Assembly (NCBI GenBank): GCA_902479135.1
Contig: CABSNU010000029.1
Coordinates: 1-14,960 of the forward strand
DNA length: 14,960 nucleotides
Direction of reading: 5' to 3'
Source of the DNA: an uncultured Collinsella sp.
GTDB taxonomy: Bacteria > Actinomycetota > Coriobacteriia > Coriobacteriales > Coriobacteriaceae
How positions within the stretch are numbered: the stretch's first letter is position 1; every line of letters begins with the position of its first letter. Below, one piece after another: positions 5,982 to 13,480 of this stretch. The position numbers and the translations under genes were made by a program. The notes under the pieces were generated by a model. The model saw only the letters and a list, made by a program, of their open reading frames with translations. It did not search any database and was not told where the DNA came from.

Positions 5982-7777
5982 CAAATGATGAGCGACCCTT
6001 GCACAAAAAGAACCTGGTTGTCATAGTCGTCAGCGTTGTTACCAGTATCGTCTTGCTGAATCTGCTGTTTATGGTCGGCACGCATCGCTGCCTCAATAAA
6101 ACGCTTGGATTCGGTCAAGAGGCCATGGCGTCTTTGGAAAACGCTTGCGAAAAATATGATCGCTACGAACAGGGAAGAAAAACCGAGGCGACGCACGATT
6201 TGGATGCTGCGGTCGAATCGTTTGCGACGTTCCTGCCCCCTGATCGCGTTGAGGTTAACGACGATCTTATTGAGCAATATGCCCATGCCGAGAACCTTTC
6301 GGGGCTGTTGGTCATGGACTCCGATGGCCATATGACCGCCCACTACGACATCGATGGCCGCGATCCGCTCATGCTGTGGCGAGAAGAACTGGCTTGCTCG
6401 TCGGTCATATCGATGTATCAAGGTTCCAAAGTGTCCTATTCAACTGTCGTTGAGCGCCGCGATGTCGTTTTCGCCGTCTGTGCTGCCCCGTATGGCGATG
6501 GCGTTGTCCTAGCATACCGCTCATTCGTCCCCGATACGGCAGACGACTATTCATATGCCATAGCCGACGTGCTTGCAAATAGCACCTTCCACCAGGGCCC
6601 CACGGTGCTTGTTATGGAGGGTGCGGAGATCGTCTCCTCTAATGATCCCGATGTCGACGTGTCGCTCGCTCGGCTCCTTACCGGATCTGGAATCGAGTGG
6701 AAAGACGAAGGCCTGACACGTATCGAATATCGAGGAGACAAATGGTATGCCGTGCGTGCGGCATATAAGGACTACCGCTTGTTTGCGCTCTATCCCAAAT
6801 CTGAGGTCATGTCTGACAGGATTTCATTTGTCGCCGCCGGCGTCTTGGTGTGCCTTGCGTTTTGGGTCGTGGTGCTGTTGGCTCGAAATATCGTTGACCA
6901 CCGCAATTTGGTCGAAAAGGATAAACAGCTCGGCATTATCAATGCCATAAGCGCCATCTACGATTCGACCTTCCTTTTGCATCTCGACACCCTCGAGATC
7001 GAGGGAATCAATATGTCGCCGGCGATAGCGAAGATATTTGCCGAGCACAACGAGGCATATGACTTTATGGACACAGTCTGCCGGGATATCGTGAGCCCCG
7101 AAAGCCGCGAAGCGGTTGTGGGACTCGTAGATATAAGTACGCTTCGTGAACGTATGGAGGGCGTACCATACTTGGCTGCCGAGGTGCGAGATTGTCGAGG
7201 CGCTTGGTACTCGCTACAGGTTGTCCCCCAGCATCGCGATGAGCAAGGCCGGCTGGAGTCGGTTGTCGTGGCGACGCACAACATATCGATGGTCAAGCAT
7301 GCCGAGGAGCTGTCATACCAAGATAAACTGACGGGGCTTCGCAACCGCAACTATCTTGAATCGCGTGGAGATAGCCTGGTAAACGAGGACTTGCCGGTGA
7401 GCGTGATTATGGTGGACTGTAATTATCTCAAGCGGACCAACGACATCTATGGTCACGAGATGGGGGATGAGCTGCTGCGACGGACGGCGTCCGTGCTGCG
7501 GCGGGTGGCTGGTGCGGATTACCTGCCGATGCGCGTTGGCGGCGACGAGTTTTTGCTGGTTTGCCCCCATACTGACAACGAGTCTGCGCTCGGGCTGGAA
7601 CAGGACCTTCGTCTCGGTCTTGCCGCGGTAAGCGATGAGACCCTGACGGTCAGCGCATCGATTGGCGTGGCGACCGTCGAGACGGCTGGAAATACGCTGG
7701 CCGATGTATATCGCGTCGCCGACCACAATATGTATCGTGAGAAGCGCATGGTCCACGTACAGGGTGCGGACTGCTAA
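5978..7777 (+). CDS. Membrane sensor diguanylate cyclase (Cache-like sensor, PAS-like, GGDEF)
   Basis: This 599-residue inner-membrane protein probably makes c-di-GMP from two GTP. TM helix 1 is at about 12-34 and TM helix 2 at about 282-304. They flank about 245 extracytoplasmic residues with Cache-like features, for example LLVMDSDGHMTAHYDIDGRD. A PAS-like region follows (about 318-435), then the GGDEF domain (about 445-599) with DKLTGLRNRN at 449 and an intact GGDEF at 521-525, so catalysis is expected. The inhibitory RxxD site, which should lie five residues before GGDEF, reads GADY and is absent. No EAL or HD-GYP domain is present. AAGGAG lies 7 bases before the ATG, inside the binding-protein gene, whose stop overlaps this start. 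The two are therefore co-transcribed and probably act together. Activity is inferred from motifs; the signal sensed is unknown. Confidence 0.92.
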   Translation: MTNDERPLHKKNLVVIVVSVVTSIVLLNLLFMVGTHRCLNKTLGFGQEAMASLENACEKYDRYEQGRKTEATHDLDAAVESFATFLPPDRVEVNDDLIEQYAHAENLSGLLVMDSDGHMTAHYDIDGRDPLMLWREELACSSVISMYQGSKVSYSTVVERRDVVFAVCAAPYGDGVVLAYRSFVPDTADDYSYAIADVLANSTFHQGPTVLVMEGAEIVSSNDPDVDVSLARLLTGSGIEWKDEGLTRIEYRGDKWYAVRAAYKDYRLFALYPKSEVMSDRISFVAAGVLVCLAFWVVVLLARNIVDHRNLVEKDKQLGIINAISAIYDSTFLLHLDTLEIEGINMSPAIAKIFAEHNEAYDFMDTVCRDIVSPESREAVVGLVDISTLRERMEGVPYLAAEVRDCRGAWYSLQVVPQHRDEQGRLESVVVATHNISMVKHAEELSYQDKLTGLRNRNYLESRGDSLVNEDLPVSVIMVDCNYLKRTNDIYGHEMGDELLRRTASVLRRVAGADYLPMRVGGDEFLLVCPHTDNESALGLEQDLRLGLAAVSDETLTVSASIGVATVETAGNTLADVYRVADHNMYREKRMVHVQGADC

Positions 7778-7890
7778 TCTTGCCCCCACCAGTCCAAGCA
7801 TCGTAGGATGTTGAATCGGTGCTTGCGATAATAAGTCGGTCCAGGCGGGGATAATAGACGTCTGAAATTTCTTTCTGAGAGGGGATCTCA
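7778..7890 (+). promoter_or_regulatory. Intergenic region with a possible -10 element for the TSCPD gene
   Basis: GATAAT at 7850-7855 matches the -10 consensus at 5 of 6 positions and lies about 35 bases before the ATG. The best upstream box, TTGCGA (7823-7828), is 21 bases away, which is too far for a standard promoter. A 6-base inverted repeat CAAGCA...TGCTTG (7795-7800, 7820-7825) is present. No clear terminator for the cyclase gene is visible. Confidence 0.3.
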
Positions 7891-8154
7891 ATGATTAGTT
7901 TTGACTACAAGCCTCAGGGTGTATGCTCTCGCAATATTCACCTCAATCTCTCTGACGATGGCAGCAAGGTGCTGGGCGTCGAGTTTACCGGCGGCTGCGA
8001 TGGCAACCTCAAGGCCATCTCCAGGCTGGTCGAGGGCGCTCCCGCCGATCGCGTAATCGAGGTTCTCGCCGGTAATACCTGCGGTATGAAAAAGACCTCT
8101 TGCGCCGACCAGCTCACGCGCGCCATCGAGGCCGCTCGCGCAGAGATCGCCTAA
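7891..8154 (+). CDS. TSCPD-domain mini-protein (TIGR03905-like)
   Basis: An 87-residue cytoplasmic protein that is essentially a single TSCPD domain, the Cys-rich unit also found at the C-terminus of B12-dependent ribonucleotide reductases. Four Cys (12, 36, 64, 71) sit in GVCS, GGCDGN, NTCG and TSCADQL and probably bind a metal, most likely zinc. The stand-alone form is known as a conserved family without an assigned function. The start is well supported: GAGGGG lies about 6 bases before the ATG. The stop TAA overlaps the next ATG by one base (TAATG), so the Tat lipoprotein downstream is probably translated by coupling. The family call is firm; the role is unknown. Confidence 0.9.
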   Translation: MISFDYKPQGVCSRNIHLNLSDDGSKVLGVEFTGGCDGNLKAISRLVEGAPADRVIEVLAGNTCGMKKTSCADQLTRAIEAARAEIA

Positions 8155-9365
8155 TGGGCATCGCTGATCGCTTTAAGAATGGAATAACGCGTCGAGGTTT
8201 TGTGCTGGGTGGCGCCGCTACCGGTGCCGCTGCCGTACTGGCCGGTTGCTCGAAAAAAACGGGTACGAGCGATGACGCCGCTGGCGAGCCGCAGGTTATC
8301 AAGGACGATTCCAAAATCATCTCGATTACGGATGAGTACGAGGCAGTCGACATCGATCTTGAGCCGGCGTCGTCGTGGACGCTGCCTCTGGGTACGCTGC
8401 TGTACTACTGCGACGGCGATTACGCCGCGGCGATGATGGCGCCTGCATCGGCACTGCACGCCAACACACTCGGTGTGCTCAACCTGGGCGATGGCTCGCT
8501 TACCACATTAATCGAGGATCCTATCGAGGGCACGGGATATGCATTCTACGATGTCCGTGCCGGCGACGGCGTATTCGCGTGGGTTGAGATGAACTTTGCC
8601 AATTCATCGTGGAAACTCTACGCTCAAAATCTGTCGGGCGCTTCGCTCTCTGGCGATGTGGTTGAGCTCGATCGAGGTGGCAAGGACTATGATCCGCCCC
8701 TGTTTACGGCGTTCGGGTCATCGGTTATCTGGTATAAAATGCCTTCGGCAGGCGGCAATAAAACGAGTAGTGATTCGTTTTGCTATCGTCGCTCGCTTGA
8801 TGAATCCAAGGCCGAGGCAATTTGGAAATCGACGGGCCGCTTTGCATCGGCCCCGCGCGCGAGCGACGGCATTTTGACCATCTCGCCGCGTGTCCGCAAC
8901 GACGAGGGCGTCTACTACGGCATAACGGCAATCGATCTGACCGACGGCAACAACACCAAGCGTGCCCAGCTGGTCCTCCCTTCGTCAGTTTCGCCTTTCG
9001 AGGCCGTATATATGGGCGATACCTTCGTGTTTTCTATCGAGGCGGCCTATAGTGGCGTGGGCAGCCTGGGCAATATGGGCACGTATATCGGTAATGAGGG
9101 AGGGCCGTACCTCTTCCTGTCACGCGAGCCGCTCGCATGTGCGGCTGGCAAGAAGAATAAATACCTTGTTAAGGTACAGGCGTCGCATTTTCTGATCGAC
9201 ACCTCTGCCAAGACCTATGGCTCGCTGCTGTCGCCCGACCGCGCTTTGGAGTATGGCGATTATCCAGCTACGGCGGGAAAATCGGATTCATTCCTTACGT
9301 ACGCCACGGTGCGCAACAGCCAGGGTATACCAGAGACGGTCACTGCACGCCTGTTCTCTCTTTAA
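8154..9365 (+). CDS. Tat-exported lipoprotein of unknown function
   Basis: A 403-residue protein. The start at 8154 is chosen because it overlaps the TSCPD stop and begins a complete export signal: the twin-arginine motif TRRGFV (12-17), an Ala/Gly-rich hydrophobic stretch, and the lipobox LAGC with Cys 32 as the lipidated residue. The mature part starts with a polar linker (SKKTGTSDDAAGE) and continues as a mainly beta protein of about 350 residues, with recurring short strands and patterns such as VFAWVEM, VIWYKM and FVFSIEA that could be blades of a beta-propeller. I recognise no catalytic motif. Tat export suggests that it folds before secretion, perhaps around a cofactor, but no binding motif is visible. 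The next gene, a response regulator, is 153 bases away with a hairpin between. Export and anchoring are well supported; the function is not. Confidence 0.85.
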   Translation: MGIADRFKNGITRRGFVLGGAATGAAAVLAGCSKKTGTSDDAAGEPQVIKDDSKIISITDEYEAVDIDLEPASSWTLPLGTLLYYCDGDYAAAMMAPASALHANTLGVLNLGDGSLTTLIEDPIEGTGYAFYDVRAGDGVFAWVEMNFANSSWKLYAQNLSGASLSGDVVELDRGGKDYDPPLFTAFGSSVIWYKMPSAGGNKTSSDSFCYRRSLDESKAEAIWKSTGRFASAPRASDGILTISPRVRNDEGVYYGITAIDLTDGNNTKRAQLVLPSSVSPFEAVYMGDTFVFSIEAAYSGVGSLGNMGTYIGNEGGPYLFLSREPLACAAGKKNKYLVKVQASHFLIDTSAKTYGSLLSPDRALEYGDYPATAGKSDSFLTYATVRNSQGIPETVTARLFSL

Positions 9366-9424
9366 GTTTAGAGGGGTTAAAAAGGCGCCAACAGGGGAAT
9401 AAACGCGTTGTAATTGTGAGTACC

Positions 9425-9463
9425 GCCCGCCGAGCTGCCGCGTCATAGCGGCATCCGGCGGGC
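9425..9463 (+). terminator. GC-rich hairpin after the Tat lipoprotein gene, no T-run
   Basis: GCCCGCCG (9425-9432) pairs with CGGCGGGC (9456-9463). Inside it, TGCCGC (9436-9441) pairs with GCGGCA (9448-9453) around a 6-base loop, with a small bulge between the two stems. It is stable but no T-run follows. It may end the TSCPD/lipoprotein transcript inefficiently or protect its 3' end. Confidence 0.45.
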
Positions 9464-9518
9464 TCGGGTGCGTTAAAATGGGCTTGTTCTTAGCTAATTG
9501 AGACAGGGGGGCCGTGTT

Positions 9519-10256
9519 ATGGCTTCAGATGCAAAAAAGATTCTGCTGGTCGAGGATGAGAAGGCAATCCGTGACGCCGTCGCTGCCTATCTCGAGCGCG
9601 AAGGCTACTGGGTTGTGGGCGTCGGCGACGGCCAGTCCGCGATCGAGGAGTTCGAGAAGCATCAGTTCGACCTGGTCGTGCTCGACCTTATGCTCCCCAA
9701 GATCCCTGGTGAGCGCGTTTGCCGCACCATTCGTGATACCTCGGATGTCCCCATCATCATGCTGACGGCTAAGGGCGAGATCGAGGACCGTATTATCGGT
9801 CTTGAGCTCGGCGCCGACGACTATCTGATTAAGCCGTTCTCGCCGCGCGAGCTCGTCGCCCGCGTTCGCGCTCTGTTCCGCCGTGCCCATCAGGCCGACG
9901 AGCCCGCCGTCGAGGTGCTCGACTTCGGCGATCTGGTCATCGATATTTCGGGCCACAAGATCTTGGTCGAGGGCAAGGAAGTCGATCTGACGGCTTCCGA
10001 GTTCAAGCTGCTCACCACGCTTGCCCGTCATCCCGGCCGTGTGTATAACCGCATGGAGCTGGTCGAGAAAGTGCTCGGGTATGACTTTGAGGGTTACGAG
10101 CGCACCATCGACAGCCACGTGAAGAACCTTCGCGCCAAGCTGGGCGATGATCCCAAGAAGCCCAAGTGGCTCTACACCGTCCATGGTGTTGGCTATCGCT
10201 TCGAGGCTCCGGCCAAGACCGATAAGTCGGACGAGAAATTGGGAAATCACATATGA
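9519..10256 (+). CDS. OmpR/PhoB-family response regulator
   Basis: A 245-residue DNA-binding regulator. The ATG at 9519 is preferred because GGGGGG lies about 7 bases upstream; an in-frame TTG at 9498 would add 7 residues without a site. The receiver domain (about 5-120) has the acidic pair E12-D13, the phospho-acceptor D56 in VVLDLMLP, the conserved Thr in MLTA and the Lys in IKPFSP. The C-terminal winged helix (about 130-232) ends with the OmpR-type YTVHGVGYRF. Its stop overlaps the start of the kinase gene by 4 bases (ATGA), so the two form one operon and almost certainly a cognate pair. A possible -10 (TAAAAT, 9474-9479) lies upstream but has no good -35. The regulon cannot be inferred from this window. 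Confidence 0.96.
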   Translation: MASDAKKILLVEDEKAIRDAVAAYLEREGYWVVGVGDGQSAIEEFEKHQFDLVVLDLMLPKIPGERVCRTIRDTSDVPIIMLTAKGEIEDRIIGLELGADDYLIKPFSPRELVARVRALFRRAHQADEPAVEVLDFGDLVIDISGHKILVEGKEVDLTASEFKLLTTLARHPGRVYNRMELVEKVLGYDFEGYERTIDSHVKNLRAKLGDDPKKPKWLYTVHGVGYRFEAPAKTDKSDEKLGNHI

Positions 10257-11818
10257 CACCTGCGCGCTTTGAAATCGGACAAAAGCACAAGCAGGAGAGC
10301 GAGGCGGGTTCCAAGGCTAGTTGGAACACGCCTCGTTCGGATTCACGGCCAACGATGAGCTATCCCTCGCGCATGGCACTTGCTTTTGCCCTGACATCGC
10401 TCATGACAGTATTGGTGCTGGTGGGCGTTGTCTCTGTTGTGTGGGGCACGGTCTTTTCGGATTACACACGCTCCAATATCGTCGAAATCGCAAATTCCGC
10501 TGCCGAGAAGTTGGCGACCTCATATGAGGAAAACGGCTCTTGGACCGCGGGAGAACTGCGCACGGTCGCAACGTCGAGTTTGGTTTCCGACGATCTGGGC
10601 ATGCAGGTCGTCAATAAAAAGGGCGTGATCGTTTATGACGATTCCTGGCCCTCGGCAAGCGCCACCGCCGATGTACGCGAAAACCAGGCTACGACCGACG
10701 ACACGGGCGGCAAGAGGGCATCGCATAGCCCGGTCTCGTCTGCTCCAACCGACTCCGATAGCGTTGCTAACGTCGAGATTGTAACGTCTTCCGGCGAGCA
10801 TGTCGGACAGGTAAAGCTGTGGGCCATCGGCTCCGACGCTCTGCTCACCAAGGCGGACTCTGCGTTTAGGGAGAAGACCTTTAACGCCATGGCCCTCGCC
10901 GCGGTTGTTGCAATCTGCATTTCGGTCGTTATCGGATCGCTCGTGTCGCGCATGCTCACCAAGCCGATTCATCGCATCACCAGTACCGCAAAGCAAATCC
11001 GTGACGGCGACCTGTCGGCTCGCACGGGACTGCGCGGTGATGACGAGATCGATCAGCTGGGTGAGACCTTCGATGAGATGGCCACTTCGCTCGAGAAGGA
11101 TATGAAACACGAGAAGCGCCTGACCTCAGACGTTGCACACGAGCTTCGCACGCCGCTTATGGCCATGCTCGCAACGGTCGAGGCCATGCAGGATGGCGTG
11201 TATCCCACTGACGATGAGCATTTGGAGACCGTTGCTTCCGAGACACGTCGCCTGGCTCGTCTGGTGCAGCAGATGCTCGACCTGTCGCGCATGGAAAACA
11301 GCACGGCTCCGCTCAACCTTGAGCCGGTGGACATGGTTCCTTTCGTGCGTTCCATCGTCAATGCCCAGGAGCGCCTGTTTGTCGACCGCGATCTGCGCCT
11401 GCGTTTTGCGGACGAGACCCAGGGTCACGACGATGTCGTCGAGGCCGATCCCGACATGATCACGCAATGTGTTATCAACCTCATGAGCAACGCCATGCGC
11501 TACACCCCCGAGGGCGGTTGGGTCGTGGTGTCGGTGCTCAGTGACCGCAAGCACGTCAGCATTGCCGTTTCTGATACCGGCATCGGTATTGCCAAGGACG
11601 ATCTGTCGCGCATCTTCGGGCGGTTTTGGCGCGCCGATGCCAGCCGCGCCCGCGAAGCTGGCGGCCTGGGCGTTGGCCTCGCCGTGACCAAGCAGATCGT
11701 CGAGCGTCACCATGGCTACATATCCGTGGAGTCGGAGCTTGGAAAGGGTACGACTTTTACAATTCATCTGCCCCGCGAGCACACGGCAGACGCGGCATCT
11801 ACTACAATGGAGCACTAG
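10253..11818 (+). CDS. Sensor histidine kinase, partner of the preceding regulator
   Basis: A 521-residue membrane kinase. About 34 polar residues precede TM1 (about 41-66). An extracytoplasmic sensor of about 145 residues follows, Ser/Thr/Asp-rich in the middle, then TM2 (about 213-234), HAMP (about 235-285) and the HisKA helix with the phospho-acceptor His 296 in SDVAHELRTPL. The ATPase domain has the N box Asn 409/Asn 413 (NLMSNAMRYTP), the G1 box DTGIGI from 441, the F box FGRFWRAD and the G2 box GGLGVGLAV, so all catalytic boxes are intact. The start used overlaps the regulator stop; a later ATG (10355) has no ribosome-binding site. The sensor region matches no ligand-binding domain I recognise. 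A weak hairpin and then purC follow. Confidence 0.95.
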   Translation: MTPARFEIGQKHKQESEAGSKASWNTPRSDSRPTMSYPSRMALAFALTSLMTVLVLVGVVSVVWGTVFSDYTRSNIVEIANSAAEKLATSYEENGSWTAGELRTVATSSLVSDDLGMQVVNKKGVIVYDDSWPSASATADVRENQATTDDTGGKRASHSPVSSAPTDSDSVANVEIVTSSGEHVGQVKLWAIGSDALLTKADSAFREKTFNAMALAAVVAICISVVIGSLVSRMLTKPIHRITSTAKQIRDGDLSARTGLRGDDEIDQLGETFDEMATSLEKDMKHEKRLTSDVAHELRTPLMAMLATVEAMQDGVYPTDDEHLETVASETRRLARLVQQMLDLSRMENSTAPLNLEPVDMVPFVRSIVNAQERLFVDRDLRLRFADETQGHDDVVEADPDMITQCVINLMSNAMRYTPEGGWVVVSVLSDRKHVSIAVSDTGIGIAKDDLSRIFGRFWRADASRAREAGGLGVGLAVTKQIVERHHGYISVESELGKGTTFTIHLPREHTADAASTTMEH

Positions 11819-11876
11819 CTTTTCGCTATTCGGTGAAGGAGGGGCCGCGTCCCTGCCGCTCCGAGTTTGCGAAAAC

Positions 11877-11896
11877 ATGCGGGAAAGAACCCGCAT
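11877..11896 (+). terminator. Short hairpin between the kinase gene and purC
   Basis: ATGCGGG (11877-11883) and CCCGCAT (11890-11896) form a 7-base-pair stem with a 6-base A-rich loop, followed by TTCTGTCG. It lies 31 bases before the purC start. It could be a weak terminator of the two-component operon or an attenuator for purC. No convincing purC promoter is visible after it. Confidence 0.45.
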
Positions 11897-11927
11897 TTCT
11901 GTCGTATTTAGGTAAGGAGTGACTCAC

Positions 11928-12815
11928 GTGACAACGATGGAGCGTCGTCCGGATTCCCGTGGCAAGGTTCGTGATATTTACGATGCCGGTGAAAACCTGC
12001 TGATGGTCGCCACCGACCGCATTTCTGCGTTCGACTTCATTCTTCCCGACGAGATTCCGTTTAAGGGAGAGGTGCTCAATCGCATCTCGGCATTCTGGTT
12101 CGATAAGTTTGCCGACATCGTCCCCAACCATCTCGTTTCCATCGACCCGGCGGATTTCCCCGAGGAGTTTGCCGAGTATCGTGACTACCTCGCAGGCCGC
12201 GCCATGCTGGTCAAGAAGGCCCAGACGATTCCTATCGAGTGCATCGTCCGCGGCTATCTGACCGGTTCGGGCAAGAAGACCTATGACGAGAACGGCACCG
12301 TCTGCGGCATTCAGCTGCCCGAGGGTCTGACCGAGGCCTCCAAGCTTCCCGAGCCGCTGTTCACGCCGTCCACGAAGGCCGAGATCGGCGACCACGACGA
12401 GAACATTTCGTTCGAGCGTTGCTGCGAGATCGTGGGTGAGGACATCGCCGCACAGATTCGCGACCTGTCCCTCAAGATTTACAAGGCTGCTGCCGAGTAT
12501 GCAGCGACCCGTGGCATCATCATCGCCGACACCAAGTTCGAGTTCGGTGTCATCGATGGCAAGGTTACGCTGATCGACGAGTGCCTCACGCCCGACTCCA
12601 GCCGTTTCTGGCCTGCCGCCAGCTACGAGGAGGGCAAGATTCAGCCCAGCTACGACAAGCAATTCGTCCGCAATTGGCTCAAGGCCAACTGGGATATGAC
12701 GGGGGAGACCCCGCACCTGCCCGCCGAGGTCATCGATGGCACGTCCGAGCGCTATCGCGAGGCCTTCCAGATCATCACGGGCTCCCAGTTCACAAGCATG
12801 AAGGAGAACGCATAA
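11928..12815 (+). CDS. purC: SAICAR synthase (phosphoribosylaminoimidazole-succinocarboxamide synthase)
   Basis: This enzyme joins CAIR and aspartate, using ATP, to give SAICAR, the substrate of purB. The GTG at 11928 is chosen because AAGGAG (11914-11919) lies 8 bases upstream; the ATG at 11937 is a possible alternative. The protein has 295 residues, longer than the E. coli enzyme (237) and closer to the yeast type. Family motifs are GKVRDIYD (12-19, nucleotide loop), ATDRISAFDFILP, the signature IECIVRGYLTGSG, DTKFEFG and DECLTPDSSRFWP. No damage is seen and codon use is GC-rich. The stop is followed directly by the GTG of the next gene, so the two are co-transcribed. The preceding kinase gene ends 109 bases upstream. 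The assignment is firm. Confidence 0.97.
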   Translation: MTTMERRPDSRGKVRDIYDAGENLLMVATDRISAFDFILPDEIPFKGEVLNRISAFWFDKFADIVPNHLVSIDPADFPEEFAEYRDYLAGRAMLVKKAQTIPIECIVRGYLTGSGKKTYDENGTVCGIQLPEGLTEASKLPEPLFTPSTKAEIGDHDENISFERCCEIVGEDIAAQIRDLSLKIYKAAAEYAATRGIIIADTKFEFGVIDGKVTLIDECLTPDSSRFWPAASYEEGKIQPSYDKQFVRNWLKANWDMTGETPHLPAEVIDGTSERYREAFQIITGSQFTSMKENA

Positions 12816-13391
12816 GTGAGTACCCGTAGCGCCACGAACAAGCGCACGCAATCCCACGAGGTTACCGGGGTTGCGCGCAAGTCCGCCGCATCTGCTAAAC
12901 CCGCCCGCCAGGCAGCGAGCTCCGTTCGCGTCGTGCCGGCTTCGTCTAAGGCACGCCGCAAAGAGCTCGAGAAGGGTGAGAACCTCGAGGGCCTCTCTAA
13001 AGAGGAGAAGCGCGCCCGCAAGGCTAAGCAGCGCGCCAAGGAGGACCGCATCTACACGGTGTCGAATATCCTCCTCAAGCAGGACGAGGACTACACCAAG
13101 CGCCGTCGTATCTGGTGGGCCGTGCTCGCCATCGGCATGGTACTCGTCGTGGCAATTTGGGCTTCGCTCTACTTCGCTCCCGGCGGCACGGTGTCCAGTC
13201 CCGTCCAGATGGTCGGCATTGTTTTGTCCTATGTCATCATCTTAGGTGACTTTATCTACGACTTCGCTCGCATTCGCCCCTTGCGCAACATGTACCGCGC
13301 GCAGGCCGAGGGCATGTCCGAGAACAAGCTCAACGCTCTTATCGAGCGCGCAGCTGCCGAGGAGGACAAGAAGGACTCCAAGAAGAAGTAG
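12816..13391 (+). CDS. Small membrane protein with a basic N-terminus, function unknown
   Basis: A 191-residue protein starting with GTG directly after the purC stop; AAGGAG lies 9 bases upstream, inside purC. Residues 1-75 are polar and rich in Lys, Arg, Ala and Ser, with a strongly charged run (EEKRARKAKQRAKEDR) that may form a helix. Two TM helices follow at about 99-121 and 130-150, and the C-terminus is a charged, probably helical tail ending in Lys (DKKDSKKK). With both termini basic, both ends are expected in the cytoplasm. I do not recognise the family. The tight link to purC looks like a shared transcript and need not mean a role in purine synthesis. A strong terminator follows. That it is a real gene is well supported by its start site and codon use. 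Confidence 0.82.
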   Translation: MSTRSATNKRTQSHEVTGVARKSAASAKPARQAASSVRVVPASSKARRKELEKGENLEGLSKEEKRARKAKQRAKEDRIYTVSNILLKQDEDYTKRRRIWWAVLAIGMVLVVAIWASLYFAPGGTVSSPVQMVGIVLSYVIILGDFIYDFARIRPLRNMYRAQAEGMSENKLNALIERAAAEEDKKDSKKK

Positions 13392-13421
13392 CGTTTGCAT
13401 ACATACTTATCGCTAAGATAT

Positions 13422-13452
13422 AAGGCGCGTCGTTTTTGCGGCGCGCCTTTTT
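13422..13452 (+). terminator. Strong terminator ending the purC operon
   Basis: AAGGCGCGTCG (13422-13432) pairs with CGGCGCGCCTT (13439-13449), with one T-G wobble, around a 6-base loop. Five T follow from 13448. It lies 31 bases after the membrane-protein stop and only 28 bases before the start of the aminopeptidase gene. Confidence 0.88.
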
Positions 13453-13465
13453 ACTGTTCTATAGA
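13436..13465 (+). promoter_or_regulatory. Possible aminopeptidase promoter overlapping the terminator
   Basis: TTGCGG (13436-13441) and TATAGA (13460-13465), each about 4/6 to consensus, are 18 bases apart. The predicted start near 13472 would leave a leader of only about 9 bases, keeping just part of the ribosome-binding site. This is a weak prediction, prompted by the lack of other room between the terminator and the gene. Confidence 0.25.
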
Positions 13466-13480
13466 TAGATGGAGTGGCAC

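Noticed and set aside
9525..10259. 244-codon open frame on the - strand opposite the response regulator
   Set aside because: It is a shadow of a gene with intact receiver and winged-helix domains.
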